Origin: Xylophilus ampelinus
GTDB lineage: Bacteria > Pseudomonadota > Gammaproteobacteria > Burkholderiales > Burkholderiaceae_C
DNA length: 64,000 nt
Direction of reading: 5' to 3'
Assembly (NCBI RefSeq): GCF_003217575.1
Contig: NZ_QJTC01000019.1
Coordinates: 1 to 64,000 of the forward strand
In this document: piece after piece, positions 25,770-34,948 of the stretch
How the letters are laid out: each line of letters opens with the position of its first letter
Position numbering within the stretch: the first letter of the stretch is position 1
Translations under genes and position numbers: made by a program
Notes under the pieces: model-generated
Database searches by the model: none
Told to the model about the DNA's origin: nothing
The model's input: the letters and a program-made list of their open reading frames with translations, nothing else

Positions 25770-26180
25770 CTAGGAAACGTTCAGGCCCATGCCGGCCAGC
25801 ACGGTGCGCAGGCCGGCGGTGACCGGGCCGCGGCCTTCGAAGGCTTCGACCCGGCGGGCGAAGTCGGAGCCCTCGGCGATGCTGCTGCGCGGCACCTTCT
25901 TGGCGGGCAGCGAGTCGGGATACAGGCCCTCGGCGGGCTGCAGCCGCAGCCGCAGGCCCAGCGTCTCGATCAGGCCGCGGGCGAACAGCTCGGCCAGCTG
26001 GTCGTCGGTCACGTAGCCGGAATGCTCGGGCGCCTCGGCACCGCGGCGGCTGTGCACGATTTCGTAGCAGCCGGCGTGCTCGCCCTGCTTCTCGGCGAAC
26101 GGGTGCATCGCGAAGGTCTGCGGCTCGGCGGTCTTCCTGCCCTTGTAGGTGTGGGCGACGGTGATGGCGGCGAGCATCAT
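25770..26180 (-). CDS. Conserved hypothetical protein downstream of DUF6172
   Basis: 136 residues from ATG 26180 (MLAAITVAHTYKGRKTAEPQ). It shows a soluble mixed composition with a HAGCYEIVHSRRGAEAPEHSGYVTDDQLAELF stretch and a C-terminal VTAGLRTVLAGMGLNVS. I do not recognise a family. The start overlaps the stop of the DUF6172 gene by four bases, and codon bias is typical of the genome, so it is a real coupled gene. The frame continues upstream to 26384 only as arginine-rich shadow sequence. Confidence 0.7.
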   Translation of the reverse strand: MMLAAITVAHTYKGRKTAEPQTFAMHPFAEKQGEHAGCYEIVHSRRGAEAPEHSGYVTDDQLAELFARGLIETLGLRLRLQPAEGLYPDSLPAKKVPRSSIAEGSDFARRVEAFEGRGPVTAGLRTVLAGMGLNVS

Positions 26181-26524
26181 GCGCGGGACGTCGGATCGCC
26201 GCCGTCGAGTTCCGCGGCCAGCACGTCGCCCCCGGCCGGAGCGCGGGGGGTGCGGTTGGCCGGGCGGGCCAGCACCTCGACGTAGACATCCTTGCGGCCC
26301 TGCTGCACCAGCGCGTCGATGCGCTCGGTGAGGGCGGCCAGGTGCACCCCCTCGGCGTCGTCGGCGGTGGCACCGACGCGGCAATCGAAATCCCAGAAGT
26401 CGGCGCCTGCCGGCAGCGGCTTGCGGCGCTCGCGCTGCACGTACTTGCGGATCTCGTGCTTGGTCGCTTCCAGCACCCGGTCGGGGTGCTTGCCCGGGGT
26501 CTCCAGCGCAAATGTCTTTCTCAT
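26177..26524 (-). CDS. DUF6172 family protein
   Basis: 115 residues: RKTFALETPGKHPDRVLEATKHEIRKYVQRERRKPLP, then FWDFDCRVGATADDAEGVHLAALTERID. This matches the DUF6172 family of small cytoplasmic proteins, basic at the N-terminus with a conserved FWDFDC motif; the role is unknown. It is the first of a two-gene unit and overlaps the next gene at ATGATG. Confidence 0.75.
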   Translation of the reverse strand: MRKTFALETPGKHPDRVLEATKHEIRKYVQRERRKPLPAGADFWDFDCRVGATADDAEGVHLAALTERIDALVQQGRKDVYVEVLARPANRTPRAPAGGDVLAAELDGGDPTSRA

Positions 26525-26589
26525 GCCAATCCTTCGCAGCGCTGCGGCGGCGCCTGCGGCCGCCGGATGCGCAAACGCGCGATTATGAG

Positions 26590-26646
26590 GCTTTCGTGCC
26601 TGCAGCCGGCATCCCTTGCCGGCATGTTGCTATTGAAGTTGTAGCG
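26590..26646 (+). repeat. Dispersed intergenic repeat, copy D
   Basis: GGCTTTCGTGCCTGCAGCC, GGCATCCCTTGCCGGC, then TGCTATTGAAGTTGTAGC. The family layout is clear. The TAG stop and last codons of the minus-strand outer-membrane-channel gene (26630) lie inside its right arm. Confidence 0.65.
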
Positions 26647-28198
26647 CAGCGCCGGCCGTCGGGCCACCCAGGGATTGGTACAGCGACGCATGGTTGCCCA
26701 GGCGGTTGAGCCGGTTGTCGGCCACCGCGATCTCGGCGTTGCGGCGCTTTTCCTGCGCATCGAGCCAGGGCTTGAGGGCGACCGAGCCGGCGCGGTAGCG
26801 GATCTCGTAGAGCCGCTCGGCCCGCTGCGCCTCGGCCAGGGATTCGGCCAGCAGCGCGGCCTGCGCCTCGAACTGCTGGCGGGCCGACAGCGCGTTGTCC
26901 ACATCGGCCAGCGCCTGGTAGACGCTCTGGCGGAACAGCGTCACCGCCTCCTCGTACTGCGTCTGCGACACCTGGATCGACAGGCTGCGCTGCGTCGCCT
27001 GCAGGAAGGGCAGGCTGATGCCGGCGCCCAGGCTGGCGACCGGGTTCCGCAGCAGGTTGAGCAGCGCGTTGCTCAACGTGCCCAGCGCGCCGGTCAGGGT
27101 CAGCGCGGGGTAGAAGGCGGCGCGGGTGGCGTCGACGTTCTTCAGGCTGCTGCGCAGCCGCAGCTCGGCCGCGCGCACGTCGGGCCGGCGGGCGATCAGG
27201 TCGGCGGGCAGGCCGGCTTCGACCGCCGGCAGCGGGCCTGCGGGCAGCACCGTGGGCTCGCGCCAGTCCAGCACCGCCTCGGCTCCGGCGGGCGCCGCCA
27301 GCGCCGGCAGGCCGGGTACCGGCGGCACCTCGCCGACCGGTGCGCCACCGACGGTCAGCCGGCCGTCGAACAACAGGCCGAGCGAATTGAGCGCCTGCAC
27401 CCGCTGTTGGCGCAACTGGGTCTGGCTGGCGCGCTGCGAAGCCAGCGTCTGCCGCGCCTCGGCCAGCTCCAGGCCCGAGATCGCGCCGGCGGCGTACTGC
27501 GCCTGCACCAGGGCCACGGTGCGCTCGGCATAGGCGATGCTCTGCGCGGCCAGCGCCAGCCGCTGGTTGGCATGGGCCACCTGCCAGTAGAGCGTGGCGG
27601 TGGTGCCGGCCAGCGCCTGGGCGGCGGATTCGCGGTCCTGCACCGTCGCCAGGGTTTCCCAGCGGGCGGCGTCGCGGGCGCTGCCCAGGCGGCTCCACAG
27701 ATCGACCTCGTAGCTCGCGCCCAGGCTCGACGACGCCGAGCGCACCGAGCCGTTGCCGCGGTTGCCGTTGCCCAGCCCGCGCGAGGCGCTGGCGCCGACG
27801 TTGCCGCTGAGCTGCGGCACCAACGGCACCGCCGCCAGCCCCGCATTGAGCTGTGCCCGGCGCACCCGGATCGCGGTGGCGGCCAGGTCGTTGTTGTAGC
27901 GCTGGGCCTGCGCCACCAGCGCGTCGAGCCCCGGATCGCCGAAAGCCGTCCACCAGTCCACCGCGACGGCGGCCGCCGGCAGGGCGCGCACGTCCGGCGG
28001 GTCGTCGGCGGAGGCCGGGGCCCGCGACCCAGCGGCGGCGGGCGCCTGCACCACACCGGTACCGGTCTCGCGCCACTGCGGCGCCAGGCGCAGTTCGGGA
28101 GCGGCATAGCGGTCGGCGCCCGGCGTGCCGCAGCCGGCCAGCAGCGCGGCGGCCAGCGCGGTGGATACCAGGGAGAAAGTCTGTCGGCCTGTGCTCAT
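26630..28198 (-). CDS. Efflux outer-membrane channel (NodT family), MacAB-linked
   Basis: 522 residues, a TolC-like duct. The lipoprotein signal is LAAALLAGCGTPG. Two OEP repeats follow: VDWWTAFGDPGLDALVAQAQRYNNDL, SYEVDLWSRLGSARDAARWE, GLPADLIARRPDVRAAELRLRSSLKNVDATRAAFYP and LTLTGALGTLSNALLNLL. It sits 162 bases after macB on the same strand, with repeat copy 28258-28360 between, and supplies the outer-membrane exit for that ABC exporter. Start ATG 28198 gives a clean signal; the frame is open to 28261. Confidence 0.92.
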   Translation of the reverse strand: MSTGRQTFSLVSTALAAALLAGCGTPGADRYAAPELRLAPQWRETGTGVVQAPAAAGSRAPASADDPPDVRALPAAAVAVDWWTAFGDPGLDALVAQAQRYNNDLAATAIRVRRAQLNAGLAAVPLVPQLSGNVGASASRGLGNGNRGNGSVRSASSSLGASYEVDLWSRLGSARDAARWETLATVQDRESAAQALAGTTATLYWQVAHANQRLALAAQSIAYAERTVALVQAQYAAGAISGLELAEARQTLASQRASQTQLRQQRVQALNSLGLLFDGRLTVGGAPVGEVPPVPGLPALAAPAGAEAVLDWREPTVLPAGPLPAVEAGLPADLIARRPDVRAAELRLRSSLKNVDATRAAFYPALTLTGALGTLSNALLNLLRNPVASLGAGISLPFLQATQRSLSIQVSQTQYEEAVTLFRQSVYQALADVDNALSARQQFEAQAALLAESLAEAQRAERLYEIRYRAGSVALKPWLDAQEKRRNAEIAVADNRLNRLGNHASLYQSLGGPTAGAALQLQ

Positions 28199-28257
28199 GT
28201 CATTCCGTTCGTCTGGCGCAGAACGCCGGTCCATCCTCGCGGCCGCCCGGGCCCACC

Positions 28258-28360
28258 GCATCTCCCAGGGATACCGCGGAACCGGCTTCGCCGGGCCGCA
28301 GGTATCGCCCCCGGCGAGGGGGAGGGCGGCCCCACGCAGTGGGCGAGCCTGGAGGCGTGC
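28258..28360 (-). repeat. Second dispersed repeat family, copy 2
   Basis: CCAGGGATACCGCGGAACCG, GCTTCGCCGGGCCGCAGGTA, TCGCCCCCGGCGAGGGGGAG, and a GAGCCTGGAGG end. It aligns with 11081-11182 in the same orientation and again abuts a minus-strand stop codon (macB, 28361-28363). Confidence 0.6.
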
Positions 28361-30391
28361 TCAATCCCGGGCGAGTGCATCGACCGGGTCCAGGCGCGCC
28401 GCATTGCGCGCCGGCAAAAAGCCGAACACCACGCCGATCAGCGTCGAGCAGACGAAGGCCGCCACCATCGAGCCGGTCGAATACACCAGCTGGAAATCGC
28501 CGCCCACGCCGGCGACCACCGGGCCGATGGCCAGCGCCAGGGCGATGCCCAGCACGCCGCCCATCAGACAGACCAGCACCGCCTCGATCAGGAACTGCTG
28601 CTGGATGTCGCCCTGCCGCGCGCCGACGGCCATGCGCACCCCGATCTCGCGGGTGCGCTCGGTCACCGAGACCAGCATGATGTTCATCACCCCGATGCCG
28701 CCCACGATCAGCGAGATCACCGCGATCGAGGCGATCAGCAGCGTCAGCGTCTTGGTGGTGGCCTCGATCGTCTGGCGGATGCTGTCGGTGTTGAGCACGT
28801 AGAAGTCCTTGCGGCCGTGGCGCTGCAGCAGCAGCGCGTTGATGCCGGCCTCGGCCGCGGTGGTGGGCGCGTCGTCGCGCACCCGCACGGTGATGCTGCG
28901 CAGGTAGTTCTGGTTGACGATGCGGCTCATCGCGGTGGTGTAGGGCACGAAGACGTTCAGCGCCTCGGTGTTGCCGAAGGCCGACTCGCTCTTGGCCGCC
29001 ACGCCGATCACCCGCACCGGCACGCTGCCGAGGAGGATCACCTCGCCCACCGGGTCGGGCGTGTTGGGGAACAGGGTTTTGCGGGTGTTGTCGTCGATCA
29101 CCGCCACCTGCTCGCGCCGCTGCACGTTGTCGGCACCGAAGGGGTTGCCCTGGGCGATGGTGACGCCCTTCACCCGGAAGTACTGCTCGCCCGCGCCGAG
29201 CACGGTGACCGATGCCTCGATGTTGCGGTAGCGGCCGGTGACCGAACTGCTGAGCGTGGGCGTGACGCTGTCCACATAACTCTGCCGCGCCAGCGCGTCG
29301 GCGTCGGCCGGCACCAGGCTGCGCACCCGCGCCGAGCGGGGGTCGCCGAAGCCGGTGCCCGAGAACACCTCGATCGTGTTGGTGCCGATCGAGCTGATGT
29401 TCTTGAGCACCTGCAGCCGCGAGCCCTCGCCGATCGCCACAACCGCCACCACCGAGGCGATGCCGATGATGATGCCGAGCATCGTCAGGAAGGTGCGCAG
29501 CCGGTGGGCGTTCATCGCCAGCAGCGCCATGCCGAAGGCTTCGGTGAAACGGTCGCGCAGCGCGGCCAGGCCGCCGGCCGCGGCGGGGCGTGGCGGCAGC
29601 TGCGGCGCCGTGGGCCGGTCCACCACGCCCTGCATCCGGCCGGTGGGCCGGTCGCCGATGATCTCGCCGTCGCGGATCTCGATGATCCGCTCGGCATGCT
29701 CGGCCACCGCCATGTCGTGGGTCACGATGATGATCGTGTGGCCCTCGGCATGCAGCTCCTGCAGGATCTTCATCACCTCTTCGCCGCTGCCGGTGTCGAG
29801 CGCGCCGGTGGGCTCGTCGGCCAGGATCACGCTGCCGCCGTTCATCAGCGCCCGCGCGATCGAGACCCGCTGCTGCTGCCCGCCCGAGAGCTGCCCCGGC
29901 CGGTAGCCGACCCGCTCGGCCAGGCCCAGCCGGCCGAGCAGGGCGGCGGCCCGGTCGTGGCGCGCGTCCGACGGCGTGCCGGCGTACACCGCCGGCACCT
30001 CGACGTTGCCGCGCGCGGTCAGGTCCGACAGCAGGTGGTAGCGCTGGAAGATGAAGCCGAAGTGTTCGCGGCGCAGGGCCGCCAGCTCGTCGGGCGCCAG
30101 CCGGCCGGTCTCGCGGCCCAGCACCCGGTAGCTGCCGCCGCTCGGCCGGTCGAGGCAGCCCAGGATGTTCATCAGCGTCGATTTGCCCGAGCCCGACTGG
30201 CCGACGATCGCGACCATCTCGCCGGCGTGGATCGCCAGGTCGATGTCCTTGAGCACCGCGACGGTGGTCTCGCCGGCGGGGAATTCGCGGCGCAGCTTCT
30301 GCAGATCGAGCAGCGGGGCGTCGGTGCGGCGCGCGCCCGCGCTGCGGTCGAAGGCGGGCGGAGCCGCTGTCGGGGGGAGGGCCTGGTTCAT
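28361..30391 (-). CDS. macB: MacB-type ABC exporter (ATPase-permease fusion)
   Basis: 676 residues. The N-terminal ATPase has Walker [10 protein letters not shown], signature [15 protein letters not shown], Walker [13 protein letters not shown] and a switch histidine in [12 protein letters not shown]. Then come one transmembrane helix, a large periplasmic MacB_PCD domain ([21 protein letters not shown]), and three C-terminal helices ([53 protein letters not shown]). It drives export of macrolides, peptides or siderophores through the linked adaptor and channel. It follows macA by 13 bases. Confidence 0.96.
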   Translation of the reverse strand: MNQALPPTAAPPAFDRSAGARRTDAPLLDLQKLRREFPAGETTVAVLKDIDLAIHAGEMVAIVGQSGSGKSTLMNILGCLDRPSGGSYRVLGRETGRLAPDELAALRREHFGFIFQRYHLLSDLTARGNVEVPAVYAGTPSDARHDRAAALLGRLGLAERVGYRPGQLSGGQQQRVSIARALMNGGSVILADEPTGALDTGSGEEVMKILQELHAEGHTIIIVTHDMAVAEHAERIIEIRDGEIIGDRPTGRMQGVVDRPTAPQLPPRPAAAGGLAALRDRFTEAFGMALLAMNAHRLRTFLTMLGIIIGIASVVAVVAIGEGSRLQVLKNISSIGTNTIEVFSGTGFGDPRSARVRSLVPADADALARQSYVDSVTPTLSSSVTGRYRNIEASVTVLGAGEQYFRVKGVTIAQGNPFGADNVQRREQVAVIDDNTRKTLFPNTPDPVGEVILLGSVPVRVIGVAAKSESAFGNTEALNVFVPYTTAMSRIVNQNYLRSITVRVRDDAPTTAAEAGINALLLQRHGRKDFYVLNTDSIRQTIEATTKTLTLLIASIAVISLIVGGIGVMNIMLVSVTERTREIGVRMAVGARQGDIQQQFLIEAVLVCLMGGVLGIALALAIGPVVAGVGGDFQLVYSTGSMVAAFVCSTLIGVVFGFLPARNAARLDPVDALARD

Positions 30392-30404
30392 CGCGCCGGG
30401 CCCG

Positions 30405-31625
30405 TCATAGCCGCATCGGCGGGCGGCGGCCGCCCGGCATGCCGGCGCCGGTGCCCGGCGCGCCGGCCTCGCCCAGCACCACCTTGTCGCCGACCACCAG
30501 GCCCTCGGTCACCTGGGCGTTGACGTTGTTGTTCATGCCGACCTTGATCTTGCGCGGCTGGGCATTGCCGTCGGCGTCGAGCACCCGCACGGTGTAGCTG
30601 CCGTCGCGCTCGCGCCGGCCGAGCGCGGACGACGGGATCGCCACCGCGCCCTTGGCCTCTGCCCGCACGATCGAGACCTGCGCGGTCATCGAGATGCGCA
30701 GCTTGCCGTCGGGATTGGGCACGTCGAACAGGCCGTTGTAGTAGATGGCGGTGGTCGAGGTGCTGGTGCTGCCGCTCGACGAGGAAGAGGTGGTGTCGGT
30801 CAGGATCGAGTCGGGCGCCGGCTCCACCGTGCGCAGCTTGGCGTCGTAGCGGCGGTCGGGCTCGCCCAGGATGGTGAAGTACACCGGCTGGCCGGCCTGC
30901 ACCTTGACCACGTCGGCCTCCGATATCTGCGACTTGACGGTGACGGTGTCGAGCTGCGCTACCTTGATGATCGTGGGCGTGGTCTGGTTGGCGTTGACCG
31001 TCTGGCCCTGCTGCGCGACCAGGGCCACCACCACGCCGTCGATCGGCGACGCGATCTTGGTGTAGCCCAGATTGACCTGCGCCGTCTCGGCGGTGATGGA
31101 GGCCTGGCGGATCTGAGCCTGCAGCGCGCCGATGTTGGCGCGGGTGGTATTGCGCGTGGCTTCGGCCGCCTCGAAGTCCTGGCGCGAGCCGGCATCGGCG
31201 TCGAGCAGCTCCTTCTGGCGCTTGTAGCTCAGCTCGGCCTGGATCAGCGCGACCTGCTGGGCCGCGAGCTGCGCCCGCACGTTCTCGAGCCCCGCCTGGG
31301 CGTTGCGCAGGTTGTTCTGCTGGGTGGTGGAGTCGATCTCGGCCACCGGCTGGCCCTTCTTGACCGTGTCGCCCAGCTTCACGTGCAGTATCTTGATCTG
31401 GCCCGAGACCTGGGCGCCGACGCTCACCTGCTTGAAGGCCTGCACCGTGCCGGTGGCCAGCACCGCGTCTTCCAGGTCCATCGTGGTGGCGGTGGCGGTG
31501 ACGAACCGGGCGGGCTTGGGGGCCGAGAAATAGAAGTGGCGGATCGCCGCGGCGACGGCCACGAAGACGACGGCCGCCGCGGCATAGCGCAGGATTCTGG
31601 AGGTACGGGAGGAGCGTGGTGCCAT
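30405..31625 (-). CDS. macA: MacA-type periplasmic adaptor
   Basis: 406 residues. One N-terminal transmembrane helix ([18 protein letters not shown]), then an HlyD arrangement: lipoyl half [45 protein letters not shown], a long coiled hairpin, lipoyl half [27 protein letters not shown], and the barrel. A Ser/Thr-rich insertion (about 260-285, [13 protein letters not shown]) is unusual. ATG 31625 was chosen for the topology. It is the first gene of macA-macB-channel; no regulator is adjacent. Confidence 0.94.
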   Translation of the reverse strand: MAPRSSRTSRILRYAAAAVVFVAVAAAIRHFYFSAPKPARFVTATATTMDLEDAVLATGTVQAFKQVSVGAQVSGQIKILHVKLGDTVKKGQPVAEIDSTTQQNNLRNAQAGLENVRAQLAAQQVALIQAELSYKRQKELLDADAGSRQDFEAAEATRNTTRANIGALQAQIRQASITAETAQVNLGYTKIASPIDGVVVALVAQQGQTVNANQTTPTIIKVAQLDTVTVKSQISEADVVKVQAGQPVYFTILGEPDRRYDAKLRTVEPAPDSILTDTTSSSSSGSTSTSTTAIYYNGLFDVPNPDGKLRISMTAQVSIVRAEAKGAVAIPSSALGRRERDGSYTVRVLDADGNAQPRKIKVGMNNNVNAQVTEGLVVGDKVVLGEAGAPGTGAGMPGGRRPPMRL

Positions 31626-31760
31626 GGGGGGAGTGTCGGGTCCAAGTTCTGTCCGGAGTTTTAGCCTGTGCGAAGCTGGGGTAAAGGCGGTGACGGGCGT
31701 TGCACGAGCCACCGCCGGCGGACGGCGCCCGGCCAGGTCACCGAAAGCCGGCCGGCGATG

Positions 31761-32735
31761 TCACGCAGCCGAGGTGCCCGGCGTGCCCTGCGCGTCGTCA
31801 TCGCCTCCCGCTTGCCGTTTCAGCGCCAGCGCCGCGTCGTAGAGCGTGTTGCGCGGCGCCCCGGTGATCTCGGCGGCGATGCGCACCGCGGTCTTGACCG
31901 GCAGTTCGGCCAGCAGCAGCCGCAGCGTGCGGGCATCGCCGACCGACAGGGCGCCGGCCTGTGCCGCCACCGAGGGTGCGGGGTGCAGCACCACCACGAA
32001 TTCGCCGCGGGTGCGCTGCGGCCCGGCCGCCAGCCAGGCGGCGGCCTGGGCGGCGGGCACGGTGGCGATCTCCTCGAACTGCTTGGTCAGCTCGCGGGCG
32101 AAGGTGACCGGCCGCTCGCCCAGCACCGCCAGGGCGCGCGCCATCTCCTCGATGCGGTGCGGCGCCTCCAGCAGCACCGCGGCGCGCTGCTGGGCGCCGA
32201 GTGCGGCGACCGCGGTGGCGCGCTCGCCGGCCTTGGTCGGCAGGAAGCCGGCGAAGAGAAAGCCGCCGTCGTCGTGGCCCTGGGCCACCACCGCTGCGGC
32301 GCTGAGCGCGGTCGTCACGCTGCTGGCGCCGGGCAGCGGCACCACCGCCGAGCCGGCGGCCCGCACCGCCGCCACCAGGCGGGCGCCGGGGTCGCTCACG
32401 GCGGGCGTGCCGGCGTCGCTGACATAGGCGATGCGCTCGCCGGCCTGCAGGCGGACCAGCACCGCCTGCGCGGCCTCGGCCTCGTTGTGCTGGTGCACCG
32501 CCAGCAACCGGGCGCCGCGCCGCTCGATGCCGTAAGCGCGCAGCATCTGCTGGGTGTGGCGGGTGTCCTCGCAGGCCACCGCGTCCACCATCTCCAGCAC
32601 ATGCAGCGCCCGCAGGGTGATGTCGGCCAGGTTGCCGATGGGCGTCGCCACGATGTAGAGGGTGCCCCGCGGATAATGCTGCGCGCCCGCGGCTTCGCGC
32701 GCGGCGGACAGGGCAGGGACGAAAGAGGCGCTCAA
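31761..32735 (-). CDS. rsmI: 16S rRNA (cytidine1402-2'-O)-methyltransferase RsmI
   Basis: 324 residues. It methylates the ribose of C1402 in the ribosomal P site. The tetrapyrrole-methylase fold shows TLYIVATPIGNLADITLRAL, then VACEDTRHTQQML, the SAM loop IAYVSDAGTPAVSDPG, and PLPGASSVTTALSA. The initiator is TTG at 32735, preceded on its strand by AAGGAA. The first base of that codon is also the first base of the yraN ATG on the other strand. Divergent pairing with yraN-SIS-BON reproduces the rsmI-yraN-diaA-dolP cluster known from enterobacteria. Confidence 0.95.
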   Translation of the reverse strand: MSASFVPALSAAREAAGAQHYPRGTLYIVATPIGNLADITLRALHVLEMVDAVACEDTRHTQQMLRAYGIERRGARLLAVHQHNEAEAAQAVLVRLQAGERIAYVSDAGTPAVSDPGARLVAAVRAAGSAVVPLPGASSVTTALSAAAVVAQGHDDGGFLFAGFLPTKAGERATAVAALGAQQRAAVLLEAPHRIEEMARALAVLGERPVTFARELTKQFEEIATVPAAQAAAWLAAGPQRTRGEFVVVLHPAPSVAAQAGALSVGDARTLRLLLAELPVKTAVRIAAEITGAPRNTLYDAALALKRQAGGDDDAQGTPGTSAA

Positions 32736-33175
32736 TGGGATTCCTTGAAAAACGGTGCGGTGCGGGCGCTGCGCCGGCGGCCGCGGGCACCGGGGGCGGC
32801 GGCACCACCGCGACCACCACCAAGGCCGCGGGCGACGCGGCCGAAGACCGGGCGCTGGCGCATCTGCAGGCGGCGGGCCTGCGCCTGTTGAGCCGCAATT
32901 ATCGAACGCCCGGCCGCGGCGGAGGCGAGATCGACCTGGTGATGCGCGACCGGGACGGCACGCTGGTCTTCGTCGAAGTGCGCCAGCGCAAGGGCGTGGG
33001 CCACGGCGGCGCGGCCGCCAGCATCGGAGCCACCAAGCGACAGCGCATCGTCTTCGCGGCGCGCCACTACCTGATGCGGCTCGGCGCGCCGCCGCCCTGC
33101 CGGTTCGACGCGGTGCTGGTCGAGGCCGGCGCCGTCACCTGGCTGCGGGCCGCCTTCGACGCCGACGGCGCCTGA
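32735..33175 (+). CDS. yraN: YraN family protein (UPF0102)
   Basis: 146 residues. The core is a restriction-endonuclease-like fold: GDAAEDRALAHLQAAGLRLLSRNYRTPGRGGGEIDLVMRDRDGTLVFVEVRQR, where the E-x-D and E-V-R residues match the PD-(D/E)xK layout, followed by GATKRQRIVFAARHYL. The function is unproven. The ~25-residue Gly/Ala/Thr-rich N-terminus is not typical, so a later start is possible, but no in-frame ATG or GTG stands out. The start codon overlaps that of rsmI head to head. Confidence 0.88.
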   Translation: MGFLEKRCGAGAAPAAAGTGGGGTTATTTKAAGDAAEDRALAHLQAAGLRLLSRNYRTPGRGGGEIDLVMRDRDGTLVFVEVRQRKGVGHGGAAASIGATKRQRIVFAARHYLMRLGAPPPCRFDAVLVEAGAVTWLRAAFDADGA

Positions 33176-33258
33176 GCTGAGCGGCGGGGCGGCGCAGGCA
33201 ACCGCTTGGTACATCTGGCGCGGTGCCGCGTAAAACCCGCCGGTATCATCCACGCTCC

Positions 33259-33858
33259 ATGCTCGAGCAACGTATCCAGACCGCCTTCGTCGAAAGCGCA
33301 GACCTCAAGTACCAGTCGGCCCAGACGCTGAGCCCGCCGATCGCGGCGGCCGTGCAGGCGATGGCGGTCAGCGTCACCAGCGGCGGCAAGGTGCTGGCCT
33401 GCGGCACCGGTGCCTCCGCCGCGCTGGCCCAGGTGTTCGCCGCGGCCTTCGTCTGCGGCTTCGAGCGCGACCGGCCCGCGCTGGGCGCGATCGCGCTGAC
33501 CACCGACGGCACCCTGCTGGCCCCGCCCGGCGCCGAACCCGACGCGGTGCCGGTTTTCTCCCGACCGGTGCGGGCCCTGGGCCATGCCGGCGACGTGCTG
33601 CTGGCCATCTCCCCGGGCGGCAACTGCGCCAGCATGGTGGCCGCGATCGACGCGGCGCACGAGCGCGAGATGGTCGTGGTGGCGCTCACCGGCCGCCACG
33701 GCGGCCGCATGGCCGGCATGCTGCGCGAGACCGACATCCACATCTGCGTGCAGCACGACCGTGCGGCGCGCGTCTTCGAGGTCCATGCCCTGGCCCTCCA
33801 CTGCATCTGCGACGGCGTGGATGCGCAACTTCTCGGCGAACAGGAGATTCAGATATGA
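33259..33858 (+). CDS. SIS-domain protein (DiaA/GmhA family)
   Basis: 199 residues, the usual size for DiaA or GmhA. The SIS fold shows LEQRIQTAFVESADLKYQSAQTLSPPIAAAV, GGKVLACGTGASAALAQVFAA and GDVLLAISPGGNCASMVAAIDAAHE. Position between yraN and a BON lipoprotein favours DiaA, the DnaA-binding initiation factor, over phosphoheptose isomerase. That reading is from gene order; the sequence alone does not separate them. The stop overlaps the next start by ATGA. Confidence 0.88.
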   Translation: MLEQRIQTAFVESADLKYQSAQTLSPPIAAAVQAMAVSVTSGGKVLACGTGASAALAQVFAAAFVCGFERDRPALGAIALTTDGTLLAPPGAEPDAVPVFSRPVRALGHAGDVLLAISPGGNCASMVAAIDAAHEREMVVVALTGRHGGRMAGMLRETDIHICVQHDRAARVFEVHALALHCICDGVDAQLLGEQEIQI

Positions 33859-34619
33859 CCCCACCAGCAAACATCCGCAGCGCCCGCGCGCTGCGCCTCG
33901 GCTGTGCGGCGCTGGCCGCGGCCACCCTCGCCGGGCTGCTGTCCGGCTGCTTCCCGCTGGCCGTGGGGGGCGCCGCGGTGGCGGGCTTCGCCGCCGTCGA
34001 CCGCCGGACCGCCGGCACCCAGATCGAGGACGAGGCGATCGAGAACCGCACCCAGCGCGCGATCTCGGCCGGGCTCAGCGGCGACCGGGTGCGGATCAAC
34101 GCCACCAGCTACAACCGCCAGGTGCTGCTGACCGGCGAAGCCTCCACCGCCGACGAGCGCAGCAAGGCCGAACAGCTGGCCGCGCGGGTCGAGAACGTGC
34201 GCGCCGTCGTCAACGACATCGGCGTGATGGCACCGGCGACGCTGTCGCAGCGCTCCAACGACACCTTCATCACCGGCAAGGTCAAGGCCAGCCTGGTGGA
34301 TGCGAAGGACATCTCGGCCAGCGCGATCAAGGTCGTGACCGAGCGCGGCGTCGTCTACCTGCTCGGCCGGGTGACGGCCCGCGAAGCCAAGCGCAGCGCA
34401 GAGATCGCCCGCGGCGTGAGCGGCGTGCTGAAGGTGGTGCGGGTGTTCGAGCTGGTCAGCGAGGACGAGCTGGCCCAGATGGGCCGCCAGCAGCCGCCGG
34501 CACCGGTCACCTCGTCGGCGCCACCGGCGCCTCCACCGCCCCCTGCCGCAGCAGCCCCTGCCAATGCCGCCCCGATCACCGATGCGCCGCCGGCGGTGGT
34601 GGTGACGCCAATCCGCTGA
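33855..34619 (+). CDS. dolP: BON-domain lipoprotein (DolP/YraP family)
   Basis: 254 residues. Signal with lipobox LAGLLSGC (cysteine about 33), then two BON domains: IEDEAIENRTQRAISAGLSGDRVRINATSYNRQVLLTGEA, and SNDTFITGKVKASLVDAKDISASAIKVVTERGVVYLLGRV. An extra Pro/Ala-rich tail of about 55 residues is not found in E. coli DolP. It is an outer-membrane lipoprotein supporting envelope integrity. It ends the yraN-SIS-BON operon with a four-base overlap to the SIS gene. Confidence 0.92.
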   Translation: MTPPANIRSARALRLGCAALAAATLAGLLSGCFPLAVGGAAVAGFAAVDRRTAGTQIEDEAIENRTQRAISAGLSGDRVRINATSYNRQVLLTGEASTADERSKAEQLAARVENVRAVVNDIGVMAPATLSQRSNDTFITGKVKASLVDAKDISASAIKVVTERGVVYLLGRVTAREAKRSAEIARGVSGVLKVVRVFELVSEDELAQMGRQQPPAPVTSSAPPAPPPPPAAAAPANAAPITDAPPAVVVTPIR

Positions 34620-34693
34620 AGTGCCGGAGACGGACCGCGCGGTGCGGGGTCCGTCGGCAAAGAACGGGTCGGCCCCGCATGCGCGTTACTTGA

Positions 34694-34752
34694 ATGAAAA
34701 ATGCCGTATGTCCGCACGGGACGCCGGCCTTTAGCTATTTATTTTGTAGCGC
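34694..34752 (+). repeat. Dispersed intergenic repeat, copy E
   Basis: AATGAAAAATGCCGTATGTC, GGGACGCCGGCC, then TTAGCTATTTATTTTGTAGC. It is followed at once by a GCGCCC / GGGCGC hairpin (34749-34768). The 329-base gap 34620-34948 is entirely repeats and hairpins; I see no gene in it. Confidence 0.65.
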
Positions 34753-34781
34753 CCGCCTTTTTGGGCGCGTGACTCGGTATT

Positions 34782-34896
34782 GCTCCTTCTCCCTCTGGGA
34801 GAAGGCTGGGATGAGGGCCGCGCGACGTTGGCAAGCAGTGGTGGCTCTTCCAGGCGGGTTCCCTCACCCCAATCCTCTCCCCCGGGGAGAGGGAGC
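34782..34896. repeat. Short palindromic element with ~36-bp inverted ends
   Basis: The left end (34782-34817) begins GCTCCTTCTCCCTCTGGGAG and the right end (34861-34896), read on the other strand, begins GCTCCCTCTCCCCGGGGGAG. Both finish in TGGGRTGAGGG-like sequence. The CCCTCACCCCAATCCTCTCC arm is a motif found scattered in many proteobacteria. About 43 bases lie between the arms. It is non-coding and MITE-like. Confidence 0.6.
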
Positions 34897-34948
34897 AAGA
34901 AGCGCTGCGGCCAGTAAGACCGCCAGCTGTTGGTCGATTCTGCCGCGC

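Noticed and set aside
26675..30523. A 1282-codon plus-strand frame over macB and the outer-membrane channel
   Set aside because: Same antisense artefact; the minus-strand genes carry complete family motifs.
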